The notes beneath the pieces are model-generated. The model made no database searches. It was not told the DNA's origin and saw only the letters and a list, made by a program, of their open reading frames with translations. This document shows positions 1 to 8,239 of a stretch of DNA of 64,000 nt, in pieces. The position numbers and the translations under genes were made by a program. The DNA comes from Streptomyces albireticuli. Lineage in GTDB: Bacteria; Actinomycetota; Actinomycetes; Streptomycetales; Streptomycetaceae. How positions within the stretch are numbered: position 1 is the stretch's first letter; every line of letters begins with the position of its first letter. The stretch covers positions 62,001 to 126,000 of the forward strand of contig NZ_JAJQQS010000023.1 of the NCBI RefSeq assembly GCF_021228125.1, read 5' to 3'.

Positions 1-216
1 GCCGTGACCAGCACGGTCTCGGCCGCGGCGGCGGACGCGTGGGCCGACGCGCATCCCGGGCGTGGTGGCGCGCACGGGGCGTCCGCGCTGGCGCACGGTT
101 ATGGCGTCGCCTTCCTTGTCTGTGCCGGGTGCGTGGCCGCCGCCGCGCTCGTGGCGGCCCTGGCCATGCCCGGTCCGGTACCTGACTCTCCCGGTACCGC
201 GGCCCGCTCCGGCTGA
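1..216 (+). CDS. MFS-type transporter, C-terminal fragment cut by the window edge
   Basis: The reading frame is open from the first base and ends at TGA 214-216. The visible residues hold one clear hydrophobic segment (YGVAFLVCAGCVAAAALVAALAM) followed by a short polar tail. A final helix and short cytoplasmic tail are typical of drug-exporting major facilitator proteins of actinomycetes. Only about 70 residues are visible, so the substrate cannot be judged and the family is inferred from the hydrophobic pattern. The GTG at position 4 is probably an internal codon rather than the start. Confidence 0.5.
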   Translation, partial: AVTSTVSAAAADAWADAHPGRGGAHGASALAHGYGVAFLVCAGCVAAAALVAALAMPGPVPDSPGTAARSG

Positions 217-412
217 TCACCGGCGCCGCGGGACCGTGCTTGGACGTGGCCGGCGCCGCAGGCCCACGCTCCGTCGTGGCGTGGCGGGCACCACCGGGCC
301 GTGCTTCCGGGCCGTGCTTCCGGGCCATGCCTCGCACCTCGGCCTGAGCCGAGGGCCCGCGCCTCGCCGTGACCGGCACCGCGGACGGGACGACACCTCA
401 CCAGGTGAGCGG

Positions 413-835
413 TCAGGGGGACCCGGGGACGGTCGCCCGGAAGTCCGGGCACTTCTCCAGGTCGTCGCCGTGTGCGCAGGTGAGGAGGTGGCCGAGGTAG
501 GCGCGTGCGGCGTTGAGGCGGGCGATGTGCGCGTCGAGGGCGGTGATACGGCCGTGGACGGTCTCCTGCCAGTCGGCGCCGCCGCCGGTGCCGGAGGCGT
601 CACGGTTCAGGAGGCCGGCGATCTCCTCGATGGACATCAGGCCGGTCTCGCGCCACAACTTGATCAGCGCCACGCGGTAGATCTGCTCGGCGTCGAAGTA
701 CCGCCGCCCGGAACGCCGGTGCGGATCCACCAGGCCGCGCCGCTCCCAGTAGTGCAACGTCGAGAGCGGCAGTTCGAACCGGTCCGCGACGTCCCGTATC
801 GGTGTCAGCCCCCGCACCCGCGTCAGGTCGTCCAT
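413..835 (-). CDS. MerR-family transcriptional regulator
   Basis: A 140-residue DNA-binding regulator. The N-terminus has a MerR winged helix (residues about 8-75: TPIRDVADRFELPLSTLHYW, then ERRGL and the wing RRYFDAEQIYRV). A helical dimerisation segment follows (HGRITALDAHIARLNAARAYL), and the tail contains CAHGDDLEKCPDF. The ATG at 835 is chosen because the fold begins right after it; the frame is open further upstream but that stretch has no family similarity. The two Cys in the tail could bind metal or thiol ligands, but the effector is unknown. It is separated from the divergent secreted-protein gene by about 200 bp, so it may control that gene. Confidence 0.85.
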   Translation of the reverse strand: MDDLTRVRGLTPIRDVADRFELPLSTLHYWERRGLVDPHRRSGRRYFDAEQIYRVALIKLWRETGLMSIEEIAGLLNRDASGTGGGADWQETVHGRITALDAHIARLNAARAYLGHLLTCAHGDDLEKCPDFRATVPGSP

Positions 836-1033
836 GCCCCCATGATCTCGCAACCCTGGTGGTGCTTCCCCGGACGGCCCACACCCGGCCGACGGCCGTC
901 CTGCCGCTGACACCCCTGACACCTCCGAAACCCCCGATCCCGCTGATTCGGCAGGACCTGGACAGACCGCCCCGATGGCCACTTGTGTCCCAGCCGTACC
1001 GAATGACGGACTCCGCCCCTACGGTGTCCGATC

Positions 1034-2281
1034 ATGAAGATCTCGCGAAGAACGGTCATACGCGGCATGGCGGCGATACCCCTGACCGCAGCCACCGGTG
1101 GTCTGCTCATGCCCTCCACGGCACAGGCGGCGGCGTCCGAAGGATTCTTCCTGGCGATGCGGCTCAGCCCCTCGCAGGACCACCGCCACTGGGGCACCGC
1201 AGCCGACACCCTGCGCCGCCGCTTGCCCGACGCGGACCTGGTCAAGGACGTGCTGCGTCAGGCGACACGCACCGGTGGCTCCGTGGGCAACTGGCGTGAC
1301 GGGCCCGGAACGGGTGTGGAGCCGACCGGCTTCGACTACGGCTTCTCCTGGGATCCGGACACCAAGGACCCGCACGGCCAGCTGGACGGCAAGACCGCTC
1401 AGTGGTACCCCCAGGGGATCAGTACCAGCGTCGACGGCTACGGCGGCACCGTGGACGGCAGGAAGGTCGTCGCCGTCAGCTGGTACGGCTACGAGAACTA
1501 CGAGAAGCGTGGCGCCCGGATCAGCTTCATCGACGTGACGGGTGACCCGAAGAAGCCGCGTTACGAGCACGTGCTGCTGGTGGAGCCCATCCAGAAGGAA
1601 GGCTCGGACAGCGCCACCTTCCAGCCGGTGATCATGCACGCGGGCGGCGTGGCCTGGGTCGGGAACTTCCTCTACGTCGCCAACCTGCCGGGTCGGCTCG
1701 CTCCCTTCAAACAGGGCGGGTTGAGCGCCTTCGACCTCACCCGGATGGTCAAGGTGGAGGGCGCGGACAAGGAAAAGGCCTTCGGCTACGACTACATCCT
1801 CCCGCTGCACCACGTGTACGAGAACAAGGGCAGCGGCAAGCTGCGGCATTCACAGCTGTCGCTGGACCGCACCCGCCCCGACGAAGCCCACTCCCTCGTC
1901 GTCAGCGAATTCCTGGACAGCGGCGAGAGCGGCAGGGTCGTGCGCTGGGGCCTGGCGCCGACCGGCTATCTGGTCGACGGGCTGTCGGAGGAGGACTGGC
2001 TGTCCAAGCCCTACGTCCAAGGCGCGGTCGCCGTGGGCAAGGACGCCTATTACGCCGCCAACGACCGTGGCACGCAAGGCCCCCCGGCCGGCGAAGAGGT
2101 CGGGACGCTTGCCCCGAAGGCAGGGCAACTGTGGCTGCACAAGGGCCGCCGCGGCGACCCGAAACCCCACGGCACACTCGCCATCGGACCCGAAGACCTC
2201 AGCTACGACGCCGACCGTCTCTGGAGCCTGGCGGAGCACCCCGACCTGCGACGCGTCTACCGGATCCGACTCCGCCGCTGA
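1034..2281 (+). CDS. Tat-exported protein of unknown function
   Basis: A 415-residue protein with a twin-arginine signal at the N-terminus (SRRTVIRG, then a hydrophobic stretch and STAQA-A cleavage site near residue 32), so it is exported folded through Tat. The mature part is rich in Trp, Tyr and Asp (WDPDTKD, WYPQGIS, YGYENY) and has short strand-like blocks such as AGGVAWVGNFLYVANLPG and DLSYDADRLWSLAEHPDLRR. These suggest a beta-propeller or similar all-beta fold, which is inference. No catalytic motif was recognised. A clear ribosome binding site is not seen. It stands alone, divergent from the MerR gene. Confidence 0.8.
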   Translation: MKISRRTVIRGMAAIPLTAATGGLLMPSTAQAAASEGFFLAMRLSPSQDHRHWGTAADTLRRRLPDADLVKDVLRQATRTGGSVGNWRDGPGTGVEPTGFDYGFSWDPDTKDPHGQLDGKTAQWYPQGISTSVDGYGGTVDGRKVVAVSWYGYENYEKRGARISFIDVTGDPKKPRYEHVLLVEPIQKEGSDSATFQPVIMHAGGVAWVGNFLYVANLPGRLAPFKQGGLSAFDLTRMVKVEGADKEKAFGYDYILPLHHVYENKGSGKLRHSQLSLDRTRPDEAHSLVVSEFLDSGESGRVVRWGLAPTGYLVDGLSEEDWLSKPYVQGAVAVGKDAYYAANDRGTQGPPAGEEVGTLAPKAGQLWLHKGRRGDPKPHGTLAIGPEDLSYDADRLWSLAEHPDLRRVYRIRLRR

Positions 2282-2390
2282 TCGCACTGCCGCGGAGCCC
2301 CGCGCACGCACCGCTCGTTCGCGGTTCCGAACGCGTGGCGGCCCGCCGGCCGACCCGGTCCACCCGTTCCGGCCGCTCCCGGACAGACGT

Positions 2391-3059
2391 TCAGGTCCGC
2401 GGCACGTCCCCGTCGTACGGGTCCGGGTGGCTCGCGGGCGCGGTACGCAGGCGGGAAATCAGCGCTCCGCCGTACGTGGCGGCCAGCGGGGCGGCGAACC
2501 ACAGGACGAAGGCGTACGGGAACAGCCAGGCGACGCCGGCACTGAGGACGAACCAGAGCCCGACTCCCCAGGATTCACCGGCGTGCCGGTGGGTTTCCGC
2601 GGGGTCGCCGGTGACCAGGCCGGTGCTGCCGGAGACATCCTTGAGGGCGGCCTCGCAGAAGACCATGGCCGCCATCGTGCCGGCGAACAGGGTCTGCGCC
2701 AGCGGATTGCCGATCGATGCGCCGATGACCGCTGTCGGGAACGGAAGGAACGCGACCAGCAGCAGAAACGGCGCGTGCCAGCCCGTGAAGGCCTTCGACA
2801 GCCCGCCGATCCGGTCCATCAGCCTGTGGTGACGGCGCCACACCGACCAGAGAAGGACGAACGCCAGCGCGAACGCCAGGTAAGAGCCCCGATGCTCCGC
2901 CAGGAAGCTTCCCAGCGCACGAGCCGATGCCAGCTCCTTCTCCTCCGGCCGCTCCAGTTCGACAGCCAGTAGCGTCATCGCGATCGCGAAGATCGCGTCC
3001 GTGAAGAAGGCCAGCCTCTCGGGCGAGAACCCTGGCTCCGGCCGAGCAGGCCCGCTCAT
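2391..3059 (-). CDS. TMEM175-family (DUF1211) integral membrane channel protein
   Basis: A 222-residue membrane protein. The first helix carries the family signature: Arg15 followed by FFTDAIFAIAMTLLAVEL, matching the R-x3-FSDAVFAIA-x-TLL motif of TMEM175 proteins. These are potassium- or proton-conducting channels in bacteria and lysosomes. Further hydrophobic segments lie at about 52-72 (SYLAFALAFVLLWSVW), 92-115 and 125-140, with a final pair after residue 165, giving the six-helix half-channel size usual for bacterial members. It is divergent from the pentalenolactone cluster and has no obvious role in it. The start ATG at 3059 leaves a normal short N-terminus. Confidence 0.85.
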   Translation of the reverse strand: MSGPARPEPGFSPERLAFFTDAIFAIAMTLLAVELERPEEKELASARALGSFLAEHRGSYLAFALAFVLLWSVWRRHHRLMDRIGGLSKAFTGWHAPFLLLVAFLPFPTAVIGASIGNPLAQTLFAGTMAAMVFCEAALKDVSGSTGLVTGDPAETHRHAGESWGVGLWFVLSAGVAWLFPYAFVLWFAAPLAATYGGALISRLRTAPASHPDPYDGDVPRT

Positions 3060-3444
3060 TCGAACTCCCGGACATCAAGTCGGTGGATGTGGCCATAGGG
3101 AGCGCTGGTCGCAAAGAGGGAAGAGGGGGACCGTCAAGGTCGACCCTGGTGTGCGAGGGGCCGACGACTGTGTGTGGGGGGGGAGCGGCCCTCCAGATCT
3201 CTCTGGAGCGGTGACCTACTCGTGCGGTGCGTTGGCATCCGAGGCTGCGCGGTCCGGCGGACAATCCAGCCCATTCTTTCCGACGATCCTGGGGGACAAC
3301 AACCCCGCCCTGGTGGCGACTGCTCATCCGCCGGCTGGTGAATCACCCGGAGAGAAGGCCCTAGGGTGCTGAGACCGGCGTCGGGGCGCGCCGCTTCTGC
3401 GGTGACTTATTGACGTATACACCTACGCAGATGATCATGACTGC
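3060..3444. promoter_or_regulatory. Divergent intergenic region upstream of the pentalenolactone cluster
   Basis: This 385-bp gap separates the TMEM175 gene from penM. It holds a 7-bp inverted repeat with a 4-nt loop (CTCCAGA 3191-3197, TCTGGAG 3202-3208). Close to penM it becomes AT-richer: TATACA (3416-3421) could be a -10 box about 24 nt before the start codon, and TTGACG (3410-3415) overlaps it. No good Shine-Dalgarno sequence precedes the penM ATG. No GAPDH or MarR-type gene is present here, although related clusters carry them at this end. Confidence 0.4.
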
Positions 3445-4641
3445 ATGAAGGAGCTGCCGAAGTTACCGTTCGACAACCCAGCCGTGCTCGGCATCGCGCC
3501 CCGGATGCGCGCGCTGCAGCAGGAGGGGCCGGTCGCCAGGGTGCGGACCGCCGGTGAGGACGCCTGGCTGGTCACCCGCTATGACGAGGTGAGGGCGCTG
3601 CTCGCCGACCGTCGACTCGGTCTCAGCAACCCTTATCCGGAGCGGTCGGTCAAGAGCGCGGCCAGGAGCACCATGATGGCGCTGATGGCCGGGGACGACT
3701 ACGCCACCGAGGCCACCGACCATCCGCTGATGCGCGAGCTCCTCGTGCCCCGGTTCTCCACGCGCCGGATGCGTCTGATGAAGACCCGGATCGAGCGCCA
3801 CGTCGACGAACTGCTCGACGAGATGGCCGCCGGTCCCGCACCGGCCGACCTGCACCGCGCGCTGTCGTTCCCGCTGCCGACCATGGTGGTCTGTGATCTC
3901 CTCGGCGTGCCGTGGGGCGACCGGGAACGGTTCGGGCAGTGGGCGAGAGGCACCTTCGACCAGAGTGACGGCCGGCACTCGGCGAACACCTTCCAGCAGG
4001 TCGTCGACTACATGACGGAGCTGGTGGCGCGCAAGCGGATCGAGCCCGGCGACGACATCCTGTCCGAGCTCATCGCCGAGAAGAACGGCACGCTGTCCGA
4101 CGCGTACATCGCCCAATTGGGTTGCGCCGTCCTGCTGTTCGGCTACGAGACCACCATCGTGCGCATCGACCTGGGTACCCTTCTCCTGCTGCGCAACCCG
4201 GACCAGCGGGCCCTGCTCGCCGAGAAGCCCGAACTCGCACCGGCCGCGGTCGAGGAGATCCTGCGCCTGGCCGTCGGCGGCAAGGGATCCAACGCGCTGA
4301 TACCCCGCTACGCGCACAGCGACATCACCGTCGGCGACACGGTGATCAGGACCGGGGACGCCGTGCTGCTGGCCATCGGCGCGGGCAACATCGACGGCCG
4401 GGCGTTCCCCGACGCCGACCTCTTCGACCTGACCCGGGACAAGCCCAAGTCACACCTGGCGTTCGGGCACGGCACCCGGCACTGCATCGGCCGCGTACTG
4501 GCCCGGATCGAGCTGACCGCCGTGTTCGAGCGGCTGTTCCGCAGACTGCCCGACCTGCGGCTCGCGGTATCCGAGGAGTCGCTGCGCTGGCAGGAGCACC
4601 GGATCACCGGTGGGTTCGACGAAATCCCCGTCACCTTCTGA
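3445..4641 (+). CDS. penM: Cytochrome P450 CYP161C-type, pentalenolactone synthase
   Basis: A 398-residue P450 catalysing the last step, oxidative rearrangement of pentalenolactone F to pentalenolactone. The heme loop is FGHGTRHCIG with the ligand Cys347, the I-helix has LLFGYETT at about 230-237, and the K-helix EEILR lies near 270. The three residues described as specific to PntM and its orthologues, Met77, Met81 and Phe232, are all at exactly those positions (STMMALM and LLFGYE). This separates it from general CYP161 enzymes. It is the first gene of the cluster and is 310 bp from penH. The start ATG lacks a good ribosome binding site, but no other in-frame ATG is available, because the nearby upstream ATGs run into a stop. 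Confidence 0.93.
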   Translation: MKELPKLPFDNPAVLGIAPRMRALQQEGPVARVRTAGEDAWLVTRYDEVRALLADRRLGLSNPYPERSVKSAARSTMMALMAGDDYATEATDHPLMRELLVPRFSTRRMRLMKTRIERHVDELLDEMAAGPAPADLHRALSFPLPTMVVCDLLGVPWGDRERFGQWARGTFDQSDGRHSANTFQQVVDYMTELVARKRIEPGDDILSELIAEKNGTLSDAYIAQLGCAVLLFGYETTIVRIDLGTLLLLRNPDQRALLAEKPELAPAAVEEILRLAVGGKGSNALIPRYAHSDITVGDTVIRTGDAVLLAIGAGNIDGRAFPDADLFDLTRDKPKSHLAFGHGTRHCIGRVLARIELTAVFERLFRRLPDLRLAVSEESLRWQEHRITGGFDEIPVTF

Positions 4642-4951
4642 CCCGTCCCCCCAAGCAAGCGCATCGCACGAGTGAGAACCACAGCCGTGTCACGCGCCGC
4701 GCGAACGGGTCGAAGCACACGAACGACGAATCCGATCGTGACGGTCTTCCCCGCACGTCGAGCACTCCACCTGCAGATCACGAACAGGCGCCGCGAAACG
4801 CCGCCCTTCGTCGGCGTTTCGAAGGCTCCCGGCCGTCCCCGGCGGTCGTCCCTCGTCACCTCCGCCCCGCCCCGACGCCACCGAAGCCGTCGGCCCGCCC
4901 GGAAGCCCGACGCTCCTTCCCCCTGCACAGACGCCACGAGGACAAGGAACC
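4642..4951 (+). promoter_or_regulatory. penM-penH intergenic region with a 10-bp inverted repeat
   Basis: No gene is seen in these 310 bp. A perfect 10-bp inverted repeat, CGAAACGCCG (4794-4803) and CGGCGTTTCG (4812-4821), is separated by 8 nt. It could be a terminator for penM or an operator for the rest of the cluster. The last bases, AAGGAACC before ATG 4952, form the penH ribosome binding site. Confidence 0.45.
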
Positions 4952-5803
4952 ATGACGGAAACTTTCAGCGACTACGTCGACTGCACGCCCCTTCTCGACG
5001 ACCGCGAGGCCCTCGACCGGTTCTACGACGAGCACGGCTACCTCTATCTGCGCGGCGCCCTGGACCGTGAACTCGTGCGGACCGCCGCCGAGCAGATGCT
5101 CGAGGGCCTGATCGCCCTCGGCCACGCCGCCCCCGGCACCACACTCGACACCCTCGCCATCGACTCCTACGAGGCGGTCGACGAGGTGGCGATGCACGAC
5201 TACGTCAAGTACGACGAACTATGGAACCACCCCTCGACCCTCAAGGTCTGGGAGAAGGCCCTCGGCGAGCCCGTCTTCGTCTTCAAGTCGACGACGATCC
5301 GCTACTACCCCTCCGCCCCGGGCACCGCCGCGCCGAGCTTCCTGACCCCGCTGCACCAGGACGGCTTCTACATCGGCCCGAACAAGGACTTCCGCACCGC
5401 CTGGATACCGCTCCTCGCGACGACCCCCGGCATAGGCGGCGTCGCCCTCGCCGACGGCAGCCACAAGAAGGGCGCGCGCGAGCACGTCCTCACCGAGGAC
5501 TTCCGCCGCTTCGGCCACCCCGTGCGCGGTATCCCGGCGGAGGAGTTCGACACGGACGAGCCGCTGCTGTTCTCGCCCATGGAACCGGGCGACGTGCTCC
5601 TCTTCCACGCCTTCATGTGCCACAAGTCGATCCCGAACGTCTCGGTGGACCCGGCCGGCATGCGGATGTCGATGGACACCCGTATCCAGCCCGCCTCCTC
5701 GCACCGCGGGTTCAACGCCATGACCCCCTGGCCGGAGTCCGCGAAGGACGCCTCCAAGGGAATCATGTCGAAGATCACCGGTACCCCCACCACCACCGAG
5801 TGA
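4952..5803 (+). CDS. penH: 1-deoxypentalenic acid 11-beta-hydroxylase (Fe(II)/2-oxoglutarate dioxygenase)
   Basis: A 283-residue member of the phytanoyl-CoA dioxygenase family. The iron triad is visible as His135, Asp137 (LHQDGFY) and His224 (FMCHKSIP). It matches the His137/Asp139/His226 triad of S. avermitilis PtlH with a two-residue offset. The 2-oxoglutarate arginine is probably in RMSMDTRIQ, after the distal His. The enzyme hydroxylates C11 of 1-deoxypentalenic acid, the substrate for PenF. AAGGAACC gives a good ribosome binding site. Within the cluster this assignment is firm. Confidence 0.93.
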   Translation: MTETFSDYVDCTPLLDDREALDRFYDEHGYLYLRGALDRELVRTAAEQMLEGLIALGHAAPGTTLDTLAIDSYEAVDEVAMHDYVKYDELWNHPSTLKVWEKALGEPVFVFKSTTIRYYPSAPGTAAPSFLTPLHQDGFYIGPNKDFRTAWIPLLATTPGIGGVALADGSHKKGAREHVLTEDFRRFGHPVRGIPAEEFDTDEPLLFSPMEPGDVLLFHAFMCHKSIPNVSVDPAGMRMSMDTRIQPASSHRGFNAMTPWPESAKDASKGIMSKITGTPTTTE

Positions 5804-5862
5804 CGTCGTCCCCCCCGCACCCGCCTCGAACGCCCCCCAACGAACGCCTAGGTAGGCAGCGC

Positions 5863-7317
5863 ATGACGCAACGCAAGGGCCTCCCCCCGCTGAACGGGCC
5901 CCACGCGACACCGGAGCCCTCGACCGGTGCGGAACCGGCCGCGGCGGGGCTCAGCGGCCTCGCCCTGGTGGTGGTGCTCACCGGATACGCCCTGTCCATC
6001 GTGGACGCCTCCATCGTCAATGTGGCGCTGGCCTCGATCAGTGACGACCTGCACGGCGGCCCCGCCGCGCTGGAGCTGGTGGTGTCCGGCTACGGCCTCA
6101 CCTACGCCCTCGGCCTGGTGCTGGGCGGACGGCTGGGCGACGCCTTCGGCAGACGGCGCCTGTACGCCTACGGGCTCGCGGCGTTCACCGTCACCTCGGC
6201 GCTGTGCGGACTCGCCCCGACCATCGAGTTCCTCGTCGTGGCCCGGCTGCTGCAGGGCGCCGCCGCCGCCATGCTCGTACCGCAGGTACTGGCGACGATC
6301 CAGGCGGCCACCGAGGGCCCGGCGCGCGCCCGCGCGATCGGCATGTACGGCGCGACCGCGGGCCTCGGCATGGTCACCGGGCAGATCCTGGGCGGGCTGC
6401 TGGTCTCGCTGGACGTCGCGGGGATCGGCTGGCGTTCGGTCTTCGCGATCAATGTGCCGATCGGAGTGGCCGCGCTGCTGGCCGTCCGGCGCGTCCCCGC
6501 GACCAGGGCCGACACGAAGCCGGGCTTCGACCCGCTGGGCACCCTGTTGTTCGGTGTCACCATGGTCTGTGTCCTGGCCGTGGTCGTGGCGGGCCCCGAG
6601 CTGGGCTGGCCGCTGTGGCTGTGGTCGTTGCTCGTGGTCGCCGCGGCGGGGGCCCTGGCGCTGGTGCGGGTCGAACGCGGTCTGGAGGCACGGGGCGGCT
6701 CACCTCTGCTGTCCCCGTCGGTGCTGTCCCATCCGGGGATGCGCAGAGGGCTGGCGGCGATGGTGCCGTTCTCGGCCGGCTTCGGCGCCTTCCTGTTCGT
6801 CTACGCGCTGATCGCGCAGGGTCACTTCGGCTTCGGCGGGCTCGCCTCCGGCGCGGGGCTGGCGCCGTTCGCCGTGGTGTTCTTCGTGGTGGCGCGGTTC
6901 ACCCCGAAGATCGCGGCGGCCCTGGGCCGCCGGATCGTCACCCTGGGCGCCCTCGTCCAGGGCGCGGGCCTGCTCCTGCTGGCGCTGGTGATCGGGCTGG
7001 GCTGGCCGCACCCCTCCCTGGTGCTCGTGCTCCTCGGGATCGGCGTCTTCGGCGCGGGCGCGGCGCTGATCGGCCCGACGCTGTTCCGGATGATCCTCGC
7101 CGACGTGCCTTCCGCGCAGGCCGGCATGGGCAGCGGTGTGCTGGTGACCAGTCAGCAGATGGCGACCGCGCTGGGCGCGACCGTCGGCGGAACCTTCTAC
7201 CTCTCCCTGGCCGGTTCGCTGTCGACGGCGACGGCGGCCGTGCTCCTCCTCGCCCTGCTGGGGTGCTTCTCGCTGATCGTTCTCGTGATCAGCCTGAAGC
7301 TCCCCGACCCCCGCTGA
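5863..7317 (+). CDS. MFS efflux transporter of the pentalenolactone cluster
   Basis: A 484-residue transporter of the DHA2/EmrB type with about 14 hydrophobic segments. It has the antiporter-type motif YALSIVDASIVNVALASI in helix 1, the loop GGRLGDAFGRRRLY (motif A), and ATAGLGMVTGQILGGLL (motif C-like) in helix 5. It probably exports pentalenolactone or its late precursors and corresponds to the transporter encoded at the same place in known pentalenolactone and neopentalenolactone clusters. The ATG at 5863 is preceded by AGGTAGGCAGCGC. Because gap1 is missing from this locus, export may carry more of the self-protection here; that is inference. Confidence 0.88.
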   Translation: MTQRKGLPPLNGPHATPEPSTGAEPAAAGLSGLALVVVLTGYALSIVDASIVNVALASISDDLHGGPAALELVVSGYGLTYALGLVLGGRLGDAFGRRRLYAYGLAAFTVTSALCGLAPTIEFLVVARLLQGAAAAMLVPQVLATIQAATEGPARARAIGMYGATAGLGMVTGQILGGLLVSLDVAGIGWRSVFAINVPIGVAALLAVRRVPATRADTKPGFDPLGTLLFGVTMVCVLAVVVAGPELGWPLWLWSLLVVAAAGALALVRVERGLEARGGSPLLSPSVLSHPGMRRGLAAMVPFSAGFGAFLFVYALIAQGHFGFGGLASGAGLAPFAVVFFVVARFTPKIAAALGRRIVTLGALVQGAGLLLLALVIGLGWPHPSLVLVLLGIGVFGAGAALIGPTLFRMILADVPSAQAGMGSGVLVTSQQMATALGATVGGTFYLSLAGSLSTATAAVLLLALLGCFSLIVLVISLKLPDPR

Positions 7318-7435
7318 GCCCCGCTGACCCCCGCGCCCCTCGGACGGCGCGATCCGATCCAGACCTTCCCGTCGGCAACGGCGCGCCGTCCTCCGGCGTA
7401 CCCGCGCGCAGAAGCGGAGAAGCGGAGAAAGCCAA

Positions 7436-8239
7436 GTGCACTTACAGACAAGGACAGCCGTGGTGACCGGCGCGGCCGGCGGCATCGGCCTCGCCCTCAG
7501 CGCCCGCTTCGCGCGGGCCGGCGCCGCCGTGGTCATGGCGGATATCGAAGGCGACGCACTGCGCCGCCGGGCCGCCGAACTCACCGCGCAGGGCGCCCGG
7601 GTCACCGCCGTGACCGCCGACCTGACCGACCCGGACGCCGTCGAACGGCTCGCGGACACGGCGTTCGACCTGCTCGGCGACGTCGACGTGGTGTGCAACA
7701 ACGCCGGGGTCCTCGGCCCCGTGGGACAGCCCCTGTGGGAGGTGCCGCTGGAGCGGATGCGGCAGGTCTTCGAGGTGAACCACTGGGCGCACGTCCTGGT
7801 GGCCCGGGCCTTCGTCCCCCGGCTGCTGGAGCGCGGCCGGCCCGCCCACCTGATCCACACCGCCTCGATGTCCGCCTTCGTCGTCGGCGCCGGCAGCGCC
7901 GCCTACGCCGCCTCCAAGCACGCCGACCTCGCGGTCGCCCGCAGTCTCCGCGCCGACCTGCGGGGCACCGGGATCAAGGTGTCGGTGCTGTGTCCCGGCC
8001 GGGTCGACACCCCCATGGTCCACGGCCTGACGGCCCCGCCCGGCGCCGGCGGCGACACCTCGGTGAGCGCCGAGGAAGTCGCCGGACTCGTCTGGGAAGC
8101 CCTCGGCTCCGACCGCTTCTACCTCTTCAGCAACCCCGACGCCCCGCTGCGGCTGCGCGATCAGTTCGACGACGTACGGCGTCATGTCTCCGTCCCGCCC
8201 CCCGGCCTTCCGCCCCTTACCCCCGAGGAGGCGCTGTGA
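7436..8239 (+). CDS. penF: 1-deoxy-11-beta-hydroxypentalenic acid dehydrogenase (SDR)
   Basis: A 267-residue classical short-chain dehydrogenase. It has the NAD(P) motif TGAAGGIG (11-18), the NNAG motif (88-91), a catalytic Ser in TASMS (about 144) and the YxxxK pair Tyr157/Lys161. It oxidises the C11 alcohol made by PenH to 1-deoxy-11-oxopentalenic acid, the substrate for PenE. The GTG start at 7436 follows GCGGAGAAAGCCAA. Its stop overlaps the penE start in GTGA, so the two are translationally coupled. Confidence 0.92.
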   Translation: MHLQTRTAVVTGAAGGIGLALSARFARAGAAVVMADIEGDALRRRAAELTAQGARVTAVTADLTDPDAVERLADTAFDLLGDVDVVCNNAGVLGPVGQPLWEVPLERMRQVFEVNHWAHVLVARAFVPRLLERGRPAHLIHTASMSAFVVGAGSAAYAASKHADLAVARSLRADLRGTGIKVSVLCPGRVDTPMVHGLTAPPGAGGDTSVSAEEVAGLVWEALGSDRFYLFSNPDAPLRLRDQFDDVRRHVSVPPPGLPPLTPEEAL

